Notes: generated from the letters alone by a model not told the origin. 64,000 nt of DNA from Lampris incognitus (GCF_029633865.1 NC_079213.1:102634923-102698922), one strand, 5' to 3'; shown: positions 33,540 through 43,985, counted from the first letter of the stretch. A program made the numbers and translations.

Positions 33540-33718
33540 ATCAATGATGCCACGAAAAATTCCTACACATGTCGGTGCATCCCATGTCCACAGTGTATTG
33601 GCCAATAATGTGTTTTCTGATTTGGATCCCGCGGGGTTGTTCAGGAGTTCATCAGTTACAAATATGTTTGAGTACCTCTGCTCATCAAGCTCCATCATAG
33701 ATCGGTTATCGTATAAAG
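33540..33718 (+). other. Candidate plus-strand exon in lpar3 intron (weak)
   Basis: An acceptor-like TTACTTTTTCCATAG precedes, and a donor-like AAAG/GTAGGT follows, an open 179-base frame reading SMMPRKIPTHVGASHVHSVL and FEYLCSSSSIIDRLSYKG. The minus strand is also open here, and no partner exon was found. It may be a chance frame or part of an unrecognised transposon. Confidence 0.2.
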
Positions 33719-34239
33719 GTAGGTGTGAGAATGCAATGTGACTATCATTTCAACACTAAATAACATCTCAGAGTGACGTTAACGTCCTCGTCAGACAAGG
33801 TGATCGTTACCACATACTGGTGCTGTATGAAAAGGATTATTATGGGTCCATTGTCTGAAATCCACTGGCACAACATATCATGGTGTCTCCACATTCCAGT
33901 TCATTTGGTAATCTTTTACCACTTCACCATTTCTGCCATTGGGACAGAGACCTTACCCAGATTAATCATCCCATTCAAACATGTTGGGACAAAGACCCGT
34001 GATCTGCAGAACAAAAACGCATGCAAATACTGGTATTGTCTCTGTCTAGCTCTCATGTGGACAGAAAAGGGTAAGATCTGTTAAAGTTGTGACTTAAGTG
34101 TTTTTCCGCCATTGCCAGGACAGAAAACAGAAACCAGTTTTCACTGATTTCATTGCAAAACCCCATCAAATGGAATTCCCCTCACAGTTTATATTTTCCC
34201 AAACTTTACTTCCCTGTAATCTTTGACATAAAAAAAAAA

Positions 34240-34545
34240 CCATCTGGATTTTGGAGGGAAGCGTGTTTGTGGCAGATGTGTTCCTTTAGGAGAGGTTTAA
34301 AAGAACTCTTAGGACATACCTTTTTAGCTTAGCATTCTCTCATCCGTTTCATTTTAATCTACCCTTTTCTGCTGTGCTACACTGGTGTCTCTGTTCCACC
34401 GTGTCGCTCTTATTTCCGGTATTATCATTTCCTTATATTATTTAGTTTCACTGTATTGCTGTATTTTCATTGTATTGTTAAGCACCTTGTATTGCAATTT
34501 GCGTGAAAGGTGTTAGATAAATAAAGTTTGATCGACTGATAGTTT
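34240..34545 (+). mobile_element. LINE 3' end
   Basis: Begins in a degraded carboxyl coding end (GGAGAGGTTTAAAAGAACTC) and ends in AGCACCTTGTATTGC...GATAAATAAAGTTTGATCG, a typical tail of fish LINEs. Confidence 0.55.
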
Positions 34546-34719
34546 AGGCGGTGTTCATTTGGGGAAAGCTTCTGAAAAAGAAAAGAGCAGCCGTGGTACC
34601 TCCAGCAGGAAATCTGACTCCGCTGTGTGTGATGCTTATCTTGCTATGCGAGGTCTTCCTTTCTCACATAAGCTTCAGATGAATGGCTGTCTTACATGTA
34701 GCAGTTCACTGTCCACCCA

Positions 34720-34852
34720 TCCATCCATTATCCGAACTACTTATCCTGTTTTCAGGGTCGCGGGGATGCTGGAGCCTATCCCAGCAGTCATTGGGCGGCA
34801 GACGGGGAGACACCCTGGACAGGCCGCCAGTCCACCACACAGGGCTCTCTCT

Positions 34853-34884
<32 letters not shown>

Positions 34885-35106
34885 TTCATACCTAGGGGCT
34901 CTTTAGTATGGTTGACTCACCTGACCTACTTGTCTTTGGATTATGAGAGGAAACCGGAGCACCCGGAGGAAACCCACGCAGACACGGGAAAACTCCACAC
35001 AGAAGATGACCTGGGATGACCCACCGAGGTTGGACTACCCCGCGGCTTGAACCCAGGACCTTCTTGCTGTGAGGTGACCACACTAACCACTGTGCCACTG
35101 TGCCGC
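34720..35106 (-). mobile_element. SINE family A, complete
   Basis: Minus-oriented full copy. Flanks are TGTAGCAGTTCACTGT on the left and TGTAGTTCACTGT on the right, a target duplication with a two-base difference. It includes a short CA run at 34854-34886. Confidence 0.85.
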
Positions 35107-35194
35107 CTGTAGTTCACTGTGGTGCCCCAAATTCAAAGCTGAAAATTTGTAGCCCTTTCATATCATGTCTTGATGCATGCTCAATAAACCAGGT

Positions 35195-35372
35195 AAGAAG
35201 ATCAAAGAAGGTTGAATCAGTTCATCTGGATATAACATTTATTGACAGATCAAAGACAGTCGAATCAAATGTATCTGTCAATAAACATTGTATCCAGATG
35301 AAAATGTATCTGCCAATAGACATTGTATCCAGATAAACTGATCCAACCTTCTTTGACCTTTCATATCATGTT
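35195..35372. repeat. Imperfect inverted repeat cluster
   Basis: ATCAAAGAAGGTTGAATCAG at the left pairs with CTGATCCAACCTTCTTTGAC at the right, and inner blocks with TGTATCCAGAT and ATCTGTCAATAAA recur in both orientations. Confidence 0.75.
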
Positions 35373-35849
35373 CATCATGTCTTGTACTTTTAGCTACTCG
35401 TGTACGTAAGGAACTTAAAAAATGTACATGACGTTACAAAACTTATTTTAAACATCACTTTGGTTTCAGTCATCTACTGAAAAAAAAAACACACTAAATT
35501 AACATGAAAGAAGACCAACACCTATAATCAGTCCAGCTCTGTAGTATTTGGACGGCTACAGCTGAGTAAATAAGTAAATAGGTAGATCCACTCGATAGGA
35601 CAGCACACGTTTTGCATGCACGCCAAGCATCTGTGAACCGATTTGTGTTTCTATGCTGGCGACACCATGGCACACATGTGGGTTAAGAGTCAACGGCGCC
35701 TCTGAACTGGTTTATCCGGCTGCCATTTCTGCCTGAGCACATTTCTGTCCACCTGAGACATGCCTTAAATTTAATTTTGTAGCTTAATGTGGCTCCGGTA
35801 ATCTGGGCTTTCTAAGACATTGTAAAAGGATTTGATGTGCTTTGAGATC

Positions 35850-36060
35850 AAGTCAAGTCAAATTTACTTGGATAGTCCTCAATAACAGTCAAGTCCCGGA
35901 TGGCTTTACAATCACATCACATTCTCATTTTCACAACAGGTACAACTTAGAATAAATGAGAATGTACTGCACCCATATCCTTTGACCTCCACATAAAAAC
36001 AAAAAAAATCCACAGAAAACCTCATCTTTTCTCTTCCTCTCTCTCCCCCTTATCCGTGCC
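35850..36060 (-). mobile_element. LINE 3' UTR-like fragment
   Basis: Contains AAGTCAAATTTACTTGGATAG and GGCTTTACAATCACA, similar to 36830-37070 in the same orientation. It is the reverse of a 3' untranslated tail (GTAAAGCC, ATTGGG-type). Confidence 0.45.
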
Positions 36061-36299
36061 CGTCTTTGTTGTGCCAGGTTTCATGAGACCTTTCAGGCAT
36101 TTATTTTCCAGGATAGGGAGGCTTGTCAGCAACTTCGTTTGCTGATGAACCCGTTTTGTATATCAAGGCCAACTTTCATAATGGCAAACAAAATCTACCT
36201 TGGCCATCATCATAATTGCCCTTCTTGACATAAAAGCCAGGCGATGATGAAAAACACAAAACTTAATAAATGAATAACAAAATAACCATGTTCATCATC

Positions 36300-36410
36300 A
36301 GTCCTGTGATGGACCGGTGACCTGCCTGTCCAGCATGTCTCCCTGCCTTCTGCCCCACAGCCCTCAACTGGATGGAGTATAGAAAATGGATGGATGGATG
36401 GATGGATGGA
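36300..36410 (+). mobile_element. Diverged SINE family A tail
   Basis: GATGGACCGGTGACCTG, a poorly conserved middle, then an ATGG array at 36387-36411. Confidence 0.5.
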
Positions 36411-36664
36411 TATTCATAACCAGTGCTAGCTTAACTGATAGCACTGTCCATAGTCTCACACGGGACAATTCATACTTCCTTCAAGAGAATTACAATGAAA
36501 CGTGTCCCCAGTGGGTTTATGTTTCATCAAAACAATGCCCCAAAACAATCATGGCTTGAAATTTGACAATGGTGCCAGAGAGAAAACAATAGTCCAACTG
36601 CTGAAAAGGGGAACAGCAGATAGCACTTTGAGTACAGGATCTCCTTACACTTCAGTGTGTGTGT

Positions 36665-36800
36665 GTGTCTTATTCTCATTTTTGTGGCGACCATGAGAGG
36701 ACCTTGTGCAAAGTGAGAACATATTGGCAGGTCCTCACTTCTTCAAGGGTCTAATTCAGGGTTAGGACTTGGATTTAGGGTTAAGACTAGAATTAAAGTC
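36665..36800. repeat. TTAGGG-like degenerate dispersed repeat
   Basis: GAGGACC followed by degenerate GGGTTAGG and GGTTAAG units. Related stretches are at 37715-37800 and, reversed, at 58366-58510. It is a dispersed repeat and not a telomere. Confidence 0.5.
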
Positions 36801-36829
36801 AGAGTAAGAGTTAAGGTTAAGATAAGTAA

Positions 36830-37070
36830 ATTCAAGTCCGGTTTATCTGTATTACCTAAAATCACAAAGTAGTCCAAAAGGGCTTTACAATCAGCGCAAT
36901 ATACAAACGCCCCCTATCTTTAGACACTCGACCCTCGACTCCACGAGAAAACCCTTATTAGTAAAAACAGAAATGAGAGAAACTTCAGGACGAGGAACAG
37001 AGGAGGGATCCCTCTGCTGGGATGGACAGACATGCAACTGGTGGCGAATGCACAGAGTACATAAGAGTAA
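36830..37070 (-). mobile_element. LINE 3' UTR-like fragment
   Basis: GGCTTTACAATCAGCGCAAT and GAGGGATCCCTCTGCTGGGA, the reverse of a widespread fish LINE 3' end. Confidence 0.5.
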
Positions 37071-37079
37071 GTAATGTGG

Positions 37080-37380
37080 AATCTTCTTCTTCTTTTGGCT
37101 TGTTCCCTGTTTCTCAGGGGTCGCCACGGTGGATTTTATGATTTCCATCGGTACCCTGTGAGGGCACAGGGCCAATGGTGGCCGTTGTTGACCCGGGCCT
37201 CAACCGATCCGGTATGGTCTTGGCAATCTGCATAATGATTTGGCAAGATTTGGCAATGTCAGATGCCCTTCCTGGCACAACCACTAACCCTAAGGACGGG
37301 GGCACAGGTAAAGCGCTGGATGCCACCCCAGTATTCATGGACTTGCGCCCATGCAATAGAGTATAGAAAAGAAAACTTAA
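37080..37380. repeat. Dispersed repeat (GGGGTCGCCAC type)
   Basis: CTTTTGGCTTGTTCCCTG, GGGGTCGCCACGGTGGAT and GATGCCCTTCCTGGCACAAC are landmarks of a common fish repeat. Class not assigned. Confidence 0.45.
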
Positions 37381-38394
37381 ATTATTAGGTTATAATTTTT
37401 TTTAAAAGACTAGAAGAGTGCACTCAGTAGAGTGCAGAGCCCCGTCAGGCGTATCTCCCCTTCTACGGTGCTCCGACTTGGGCGGAAAAAAAAATTAGCT
37501 GGGGAGTTAGTCCTGACTGCGGCATAAAACAGGTTTATCAAAGGTTTTGAATCACCACAACCATGAGAGGTTCTCAATCATACAGTCATAACTGTGCACA
37601 AAAATTAGTAGGCTTACAGACCCAGTTGTATGTGAGATTAGCCGCGGACACACGCACACACACGTGTACGCGACCAAACACATAATCTCCGCAGGGGTAA
37701 TTAGGTATGTAGTTCTGATGGTTAAGGGTTAGGGGCTAAGGAATGAATATAGCCAGTAAGGGTCCTCACAAGCATAGAAAAACAAACCATGTGTGTGTGT
37801 GTGTGTGGGGGGGGGCTGCTCTACAGAGAGGGCCGCAGACCAGACGGTCTCAGTGTGGTGGGGCCGGTGTCCTTGCAGAGAGAGATAATTACATAGCAGG
37901 CTGGAAGGCGCGGAGCACACAGACACTCCTACACATCGTACTGAGAGTGCACAGGGAAAACGACAAAGACTTTGGAGCACAGTCCTTTATAGGACCTGGC
38001 ATGGGAAAACGACAAAGGTACGCCTGCACATTTCCGTTTCTGTTGTGTATTTGAGCAGGCTGATCAGTGTTTGAAGTCAATAACATGCACTTGCTGCAAA
38101 AAAAAAGATTTTTTTGCGACTACAAACAGAAGATGCAAGACTGAACAGGTTCAGTGCCTTCAGCCAAGGCTGATGACAATAAAACTGACCCAACCTGCAG
38201 AACTATGTCTGTGTGAGAAAGAGTCAAATGTCTCAAATGCAACATGTCTTGTTTCTACACCATATACGCCCTAGTATACATGAAAAGAAAAAAGCATGTT
38301 GGCTGCAAAGTCGGGGGTTGAAAAGGCTTTGTCCACACTTACTCTCTGCTCTAGCTACCCGTTAGTCTTAGCACGTGAGCAAAAGGCCAAACTG

Positions 38395-38565
38395 TAGACT
38401 ACCACGTGCTTCCTCCGATACATGTGGAGTCTCCAGCCGCTTCTTTTCACCTGATAGTGAGGAGTTTCACCAGGGGGACGTAGCACGTGGGAGGATCACG
38501 CTCTGGTCCCGACCGACCAGAGGACCAGGACACATACCCACGTCCGGCTTCGCGGCCCTCGCGCA
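38395..38565 (-). mobile_element. SINE family B fragment
   Basis: Minus orientation: TCCTCCGATACATGTGGAGTC, TTCACCAGGGGGACGTAG, then ACACATACCCACGTCCGGC. The head is missing and the piece runs directly into LTR-element internal sequence. Confidence 0.8.
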
Positions 38566-38740
38566 TTTTTATTCCCGCGCCCCGGAGAGACTTACGAGGA
38601 TCTGCACGCTTCCGGACACTTCCGAATCCCACCGCTGCCACCAATGTAACCGAGCACATTTCCGCCCGCTGCGGGCGCTAATCGCTCAACTAAAGGGGCA
38701 AGACCCCCTGGCCAATCAGCCAGTGAGTGTTTTTAGTAGT
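38566..38740 (-). mobile_element. Inverted fragment of an LTR element
   Basis: In minus sense it reads CGGTTACA, the LTR end, followed by TTGGTGGCAGCGGTGGGAT, the likely primer-binding region, then GC-rich internal sequence. This is the reverse of the layout at 38880-38990. The LTR portion (38644-38740) is diverged and incomplete. Confidence 0.65.
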
Positions 38741-38752
38741 GTAAACTACTAA

Positions 38753-39123
38753 TGTAAACTACTAATAAGACACATTAGTCCCTAGCTAACGGGTCTGACC
38801 CTTTAGCCGAGCGGTTAGTGATGTCGCCTTGTGGTGCAGTACACCCCGTATCTAATCCCGCACCGGGCAAGAAAATAACCGGTTACATTGGTGGCAGCGG
38901 TGGGATCCGGACGTGTGCAGATCCTCAGAAGTCTCTTCGGAGCGCGGGAAGAACAAGCGCGAGGGCGCGCTTCCGGGGAAGGTGCCGACTGTAAACTACT
39001 AATAAGACACATTGGTCCCTAGCTAATGGGTCTGACCCTTTAACCGAGCGGTTAGTAATGTCGCCTTGTGGTGCAGTACACCCGTATCGAATCCCGCACC
39101 GGGCAAGAAAATAACCGGTTACA
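38753..39123 (+). mobile_element. Miniature LTR retrotransposon
   Basis: Two direct LTRs, 38753-38887 (135 bases) and 38990-39123 (134 bases), differ by a handful of bases, start TGTAAAC and end GGTTACA. Between them are 102 bases: a primer-binding-like TTGGTGGCAGCGGTGGGAT right after LTR 1 and a purine stretch GGGGAAGG before LTR 2. A 4-base duplication CTAA flanks it (38749-38752 and 39124-39127). There is no coding capacity. It sits inside an older LTR of the same family, whose start (TGTAAACTA) is on the left and whose continuation (TAAGATACGTTAGTCCCTAG) is on the right. Confidence 0.8.
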
Positions 39124-39509
39124 CTAATAAGATACGTTAGTCCCTAGCTAACGGGTCTGACCGTTTACAGTATGTTATGACTAAACCACATTAATCAACA
39201 ACGAAGAGAGAGTAGTTAACTATCTCATTTCCTGACAGGTAAAGGGGATTTATCACTTCATTTACTTACTGCACAGCATATTTGGTCGGCTAAAAAGCAC
39301 CTCTACGAGTAGCTCACCGCATGAAAAAATTGGGAAACAGTTCATAAAAAAAACCCAGTATGTCCAACAATGAGTCAGTTAACTAGACATGTGGCCCCTT
39401 TGCCTGTCGTTAAATGCTGATAAATGACATTTTACAACAGTCACGACAGACTCGCTTCCGTCTCATCCGAAGTGGTACATCATAACCTTGTGTGACAGCT
39501 GACACTCAC

Positions 39510-40245
39510 CGAGCACCGTCATGACCGTCTTGATGAGCTTGATGGGCGTCCTCTTGCGGTTGATGGAGCCGCTGGTGTGCGGTGTCAGCACCGACGTCTT
39601 CTTCTTGACATAGGCATAGATCCGCAAGTATATGCACACCATGACCAAGAACACCACCAGGTTGGACACCGACCAGAAGACCAGGTAGCTCCGGCTGAAG
39701 ATGGGCGCTAGCTGGGAGCAGTCGGCCAGATTGCAGATGCAGTTCCAGCCCAGTATGGGGACGGCGCCCATGAAGACCGAGATAGCCCACACCAGCACTA
39801 TGAGCAGGGTCACCCGTTGCTTGGTCAGGTTGCTGTGGACCTTCCATTTCATGACGGAGATGTAGCGCTCCAGAGCGATCACCAGCAGGTTGGCCAGCGA
39901 GGCGGAGAGGCTGGTGTCCAGCAGGCCCTGGCGGAAGAAATAGCCCTCGACCGTTAGTGTCCGGGACGTGTTGCCCGTGTTAAACATGAGATACACGTAC
40001 GCAATCCCGGCCAGGAAGTCCGAGGCAGCAAGATTGGCGAGGAGATAGTAAAAAGGGTAGTGGAACCGCTTGTTGGTGATGACGGCGGCGATGACCATGA
40101 CGTTGGAGACCAGGATGAAACAGCAGAAGAGTGAGCCCACCACCTGGACCAAGATGAGCTGGGTGGAGTCCCACTTGACTTCGTTCTGGTGTCTGTAGAA
40201 GAAACCCATGAGCTGGTCATGGTGGCACTGGTTCTGCTGGGCCAT
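39510..40245 (-). CDS. lpar3: Lysophosphatidic acid receptor 3, main coding exon
   Basis: Rhodopsin-class GPCR for lysophosphatidic acid, in the plasma membrane, signalling through heterotrimeric G proteins. This exon runs from ATG at 40245 to a GTGAGT donor and encodes residues 1-245. Visible: N-terminus MAQQNQCHHDQLMGFFY; TM1 around ILVQVVGSLFCCFILVS; TM2 YYLLANLAASDFLAGI; an NTS glycosylation sequon in loop 1; TM3 with FFRQGLLDTS, where Arg-Gln fits LPA rather than sphingosine phosphate binding; ERYIS in place of DRY; TM4 VLVWAISVFMGAVP; LGWNC in loop 2; TM5 SRSYLVFWSVSNL; basic loop 3 with SPHTSG-like TPHTSGSINRKRTP; and the start of TM6. With the 329-base last exon the protein is 354 residues, close to the family size. 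LPAR3 is preferred over LPAR1/2 from the VHSNLTKQRVTLLI, YLRIYAYVKKKTSVL and SGSINRKRTP stretches. The exon begins at 40271, so the 26 bases before ATG are 5' UTR. Confidence 0.95.
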
Positions 40246-40271
40246 AGTGATAAGGGGGGGATGGCGGGGGT

Positions 40272-40969
40272 CTGTGGATAGAATACAAGAAGAATCAACA
40301 ATCGCCCCAAGGGCACAACGCATTTCAGAGGAGTAACTTCTCACCCACCATTAGCAGCAGGAGATAAGGACAGGTAACGAAAAGCTGAGATCAAAATATT
40401 TTTTTTCATTGGTCGTAAAAAGCTGCTTGTGCAAACGACATATGGGGGGGTCGTTTTTTGGTGGAGGACGGTCTCTTTTTCTTCCATCGAGGTGGTGCCA
40501 GTTTTTCAAGGCTAACTAACTTCTGGAGTTATGGATAATGTGGAACGTCCTAATTTATACAAAACACCAAGCACGTGGAAATAATTTTTTTTTTTAAAAA
40601 CCTCATAACTTCACAAGTCAACAAGACTGTAAAACATAATACTGTCACGTCCACTCACCAATAAAGTGAAGACCAGTGGTACTCAGTAATGGGGGTACTC
40701 AGTAATGGGGGTATCGGGGTTAAATCGCCATGGGTTGTGTCACCATAGGAAAAACGTGCCCACGCCAACTTTACCTGCGGGTTGGCGCGGCAAAGAAGGA
40801 AAAGATGACCTCCAAACGAGAGAGGGACTGCGGATGACAAACACCCCGGACACACGAACACCCAGCACAATATGCTCGTAGGTATGTCGGCAGTAGTCAA
40901 AGATTAAGTACCAACAAGCAACACGACGTTAAATCCCAGCGCACAACTAACTCCTGCCGAGCGGCTCAC
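40272..40969 (-). other. lpar3: lpar3 first intron
   Basis: Bounded by a donor CACAG/GTGAGC at 40970-40969 and an acceptor TCTATCCACAG before 40271. No other exon is seen. Confidence 0.6.
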
Positions 40970-41210
40970 CTGTGGACCCGAGCCGTGCGTCGTTGGGTCG
41001 GCGAGAAAAGCTGCGAGTCAACCTGAGCCGTGCGACGGACTCCACTCCACCATTCCGCCGGAGCGTCTCTCCGCGGGAGGAAGCGACAGACGGAGTGAGA
41101 GCGGAGACCGGAGGAGGGACGGCTCGAGGCGTCCGTCCGGCGTGACGCAGAGGGTGGAGTGAATTCCTCCGCGGAGCCCCCGCGGCTGTGCGTCATGACG
41201 CAACGTAGTT
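40970..41210 (-). promoter_or_regulatory. lpar3: lpar3 5' non-coding exon and CpG-rich promoter area
   Basis: This is the densest CpG cluster in the neighbourhood (many CGCG, CCGG and GCCG), located directly upstream of the coding exon and ending in a good splice donor at 40970. A 5' non-coding first exon plus promoter is therefore likely. Transcription start and factor sites cannot be fixed from sequence alone. A GTTGT array lies immediately upstream. Confidence 0.6.
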
Positions 41211-41257
41211 GTGTTGTGTTGTGTGTTGTGTTGTGTTGTGTTGTGTTGCGTTGTGCT
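41209..41257. repeat. (GTTGT)n tract upstream of lpar3
   Basis: About nine TTGTG/GTTGT units abutting the CpG-rich promoter area. Confidence 0.85.
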
Positions 41258-41259
41258 GT

Positions 41260-41615
41260 ATGTGGAGTAGAAATAGACTTCTAACGAAAATGTCCAACCA
41301 AGTGTGATTTATCTCTTATTAGTTCCGTTTCCTGTTCAACTTGTGTTTACGTATGTAACTAAACTTGGTTCCTCTGCACACCGGACGTCTTATTTGCCAC
41401 CATGCAATAAAGAGCCTGTTGACCAGGCCATCATTGTTTGGAGTGTGTGTGTGTGTGTGGGGGGTCTTTTAGGGTTTTCTTTAATATGCACAAACGTTTA
41501 CAACATTTGTTTTGTTCGCGTATTTTACTTCGTATCTTGCGTGCTCTTGCTCTCTTGCTGTATGTTTCCCTGCTGCAGTGCAAAACAGTTTCCCTAAAAG
41601 ATCAATAACCCAGCT
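41260..41615. other. Spacer, nothing recognised
   Basis: Upstream flank of lpar3 with a short TG/G run at 41442-41464. Confidence 0.3.
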
Positions 41616-41617
41616 AG

Positions 41618-42016
41618 CAATATTGCTGTGGCCCGGACCCGTCCCACACCTAGCACTTTCATCCGGCCCACATACCGCGTGGAATGATGGCACTTGGGCG
41701 GTCCGCTCCTGTTTGTCAGAGCTGGGCCGCATGTGCCACATATGTGCCAGAGGTGGCCCATATTTGTTTTGTGATATTTGGGCCATATTCACCATTTACC
41801 ACACGGGCCACTTCAGGGTCACATCCACATTACATGTTGTCGAGAGCACCGCATCTTTGCCAAAAAAGGCCCACATTTGATTTGGCATATTTGGGCCATA
41901 TTCGCTATTATACATGTGGGCCACTTCAGGCTCACATCCATGTTGTCAGGGCCAGAAGAAGGCCATCAGTGCCGCATCACTGCCTGAAGTGGCCCACATC
42001 CGGATGCTGTCTGGCA
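41618..42016. mobile_element. TIR element with internal duplication, copy 1
   Basis: About 395 bases, from CCAGCTAGCA to TGCTGTCTGG. It matches 44212-44626 at about 90 percent and ends in imperfect inverted termini. Two internal blocks, each with TTTGGGCCATATTC and GGGCCACTTCAGG followed by TCACATCCA, repeat at a spacing of about 115 bases. No coding sequence. Confidence 0.75.
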
Positions 42017-42344
42017 AGTGTCTACCTATATATATCTATCCATCCAGGGGCAGCGAGTAATGTAGGGCCAAAGAACTAAGCCTTCCCCTGCTGCCTGTTG
42101 TGCACCCTACACGACCATGTGTCTGGCTGTTGGACGGGATAGTCCGGTTTTTCAGCTCTCTTGCAACATCTGGACGGGTACCCGTTTGTCCCCCTTTTGA
42201 TGGTACTGAATAAAGATCGTGTGCGCTAGTAAATCCATTCTCGGGGTGCTGGAGCGCGCTTTGTTACGCTGCATCTTAGTGGTGACTGTGAAAGAAGTCG
42301 GTTTTGATTGGCTAATAGTGCATGTGGGCACTCGAAAGTGCGTA
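42017..42344. other. Spacer, nothing recognised
   Basis: No supported feature between the TIR element and the SINE pair. Confidence 0.3.
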
Positions 42345-42690
42345 TTTATCCATTCATCCATCCAGTATCCAAACCACTTACCCAGTTCTCAGGGTCGTGG
42401 GGATGCTCGAGCCTATCCCAGCAGTCATTGGGTGACAGGCGGGGAGACACCCTGGACAGGCCGCCAGGCCATCACAGGGCCGACATATTCACACCTGGGA
42501 CAATTTAGTACGGCTGATTCACCTGACCTACATGTCTTGAGGGAGGAACTGTGGGAGGAAACTGGAGCACCCGGAGGAAACCCACGCAGACACGGGGAGA
42601 ACATGTAAACTCCACACAGGGGACAACATGGGATGACCCCCAAGGTTGGACTACCCCAGGGTTCGAACCCAGGACCTTCTTGCTGTGAGG
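42345..42690 (-). mobile_element. SINE family A, almost complete
   Basis: Minus-oriented copy from the ATGG-type tail to the B-box region (GGGTTCGAACCCAGG); the last ~30 head bases are missing and it runs straight into a CA array that belongs to a second copy. Confidence 0.85.
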
Positions 42691-42762
<72 letters not shown>

Positions 42763-42856
42763 ATAGTACCTAGGGACAATTTAGTACAGCCGATTCACCT
42801 GACCTACATGTCTTTGGACTGTGGGAGGAAGCTGGAGCACCCGGAGAAAACCAGTT
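42691..42856 (-). mobile_element. SINE family A, second partial copy with (CA)n
   Basis: The CA array (42691-42760, about 35 units) is the family's internal CA segment, followed by CCTAGGGACAATTTAGTA and the block to GAGCACCCGGAGAAAACC. It lies head to tail with the copy at 42345-42690, suggesting unequal exchange or slippage. Confidence 0.75.
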
Positions 42857-42859
42857 AAT

Positions 42860-43590
42860 TTCAACGTCGACATTATTATTGGCTGACGTAGCTGTCAAAC
42901 AGCGTCAACAGCTGTTTTGACAGCTGTTTTGTTTAACACAAACCTGTTATCAGCTGCAAGCCTGCTTAACCAAGCCCTTGTGTTGTGCCACCATTGCCGG
43001 AGCCCCATCGGTGATGACAAACACAATTTTGTTCACATCCAAGCCATTCTTTCACCTGCTTTCACATTCTTTCATCCACCTGCTTTAATAGCTCCACAAC
43101 CCAAAACTTCGCCAGCCATATCAATTGCACACGTTTATCAACTCAGCATCAGTGAATGGCTTCGTAGTTTTAGCAAGTTTCCATGAAACATGCAATGGTG
43201 CACCTGTTGCACTCTCTTGTGCCGATGTTGATTTACAGATTACTAGAAACTGAGTGCTCCTATGGTGTTATCATATCTGCAATTTTTGTTTGCGGTGATA
43301 TAAATGCAACCCATCCATCCATCCATCCATCCATCTAATTTCGTAGGGTAGTTGGCATTAAAATTGGCAGCATGCATGAAGTGCCGCCTGAGATTATCTG
43401 CTGTGCAAACAGCGATGGTCTGCATGCATGTCAAGCATGTCAGCTGGCACTGGCACGGTCTGGTAAAATAAAACAAAACCGATCAGTCCAGATTTGAACT
43501 GACGGATTTCCTGGTTGACGTTCCGCTTTCCTTGCGCATGCCATGTTATTGGTTTTGGACAGTTATTGATTATCTGTGACTTAGAGGGTG
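42860..43590. other. Spacer with a short ATCC array
   Basis: Contains an ATCC run at 43311-43338 and GACAGCTGTTTTGACAGCTG at 42900-42930 as a small direct repeat. No gene. Confidence 0.35.
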
Positions 43591-43593
43591 AGA

Positions 43594-43985
43594 GGGCGGC
43601 ATGGCGGTGCAGTGGTTAGTGCGGTCGCCACACAGCAAGAAGGTCCTGGGTTCGAACCCACGAACCCAGTGGTAGTCCAACCTTGGGGGTCGTCCCGGGT
43701 CGTCCTCTGTGTGGAGTTTGCATGTTCTCCCCGTGTCTGCGGTGGGTTTCCTGCGGGTGCTCTGGTTTCCTCCCTCGAGACAAGTAGGTCAGGTGAATCG
43801 GCCGTCCTAAATTGTCCCTAAGTGTGTATGTGTGTGTGTGTGTGTGTGTCGGCCCTGTGATGGCCTGGCGGTTTGTCCAGTTTGTCTCCCCACCTGCCAC
43901 CCAGTGACTGCTGGGATATAGGCTGCAGCATCCCCGCAACCCTGAGAGCAGGATAAGCGGTTAAGACAATGGATGGATGGATGGT
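43594..43985 (+). mobile_element. SINE family A, complete
   Basis: Full plus-strand copy from GGCGGCATGGCGGTGCAG, with GGTTCGAACCC, to the ATGG tail. A short duplication (ACGAACCCAGTGG) is inserted after the B box. Confidence 0.85.

Larger units (their letters stand above)
30837..39509 (-). other. lpar3: lpar3 intron between the two coding exons (8.7 kb)
   Basis: GT-AG intron of phase 1. It is filled with LINE and SINE pieces, a miniature LTR element and CA arrays, listed separately. Unassigned parts (32460-33160, 35380-36290, 37380-38390, 39130-39500) show no supported gene. Confidence 0.85.

Noticed and set aside
36740-36800. Interstitial telomere repeat
   Set aside because: Units are degenerate and lie in a dispersed repeat with GAGGACC flanks also seen elsewhere in the window.
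38805-38885. A genuine tRNA gene
   Set aside because: It occurs twice inside matching LTRs and does not fold into a full cloverleaf.
39506-40316. Other long frames overlapping lpar3
   Set aside because: GC-rich shadow frames of the receptor exon; only one frame has the seven-helix pattern.
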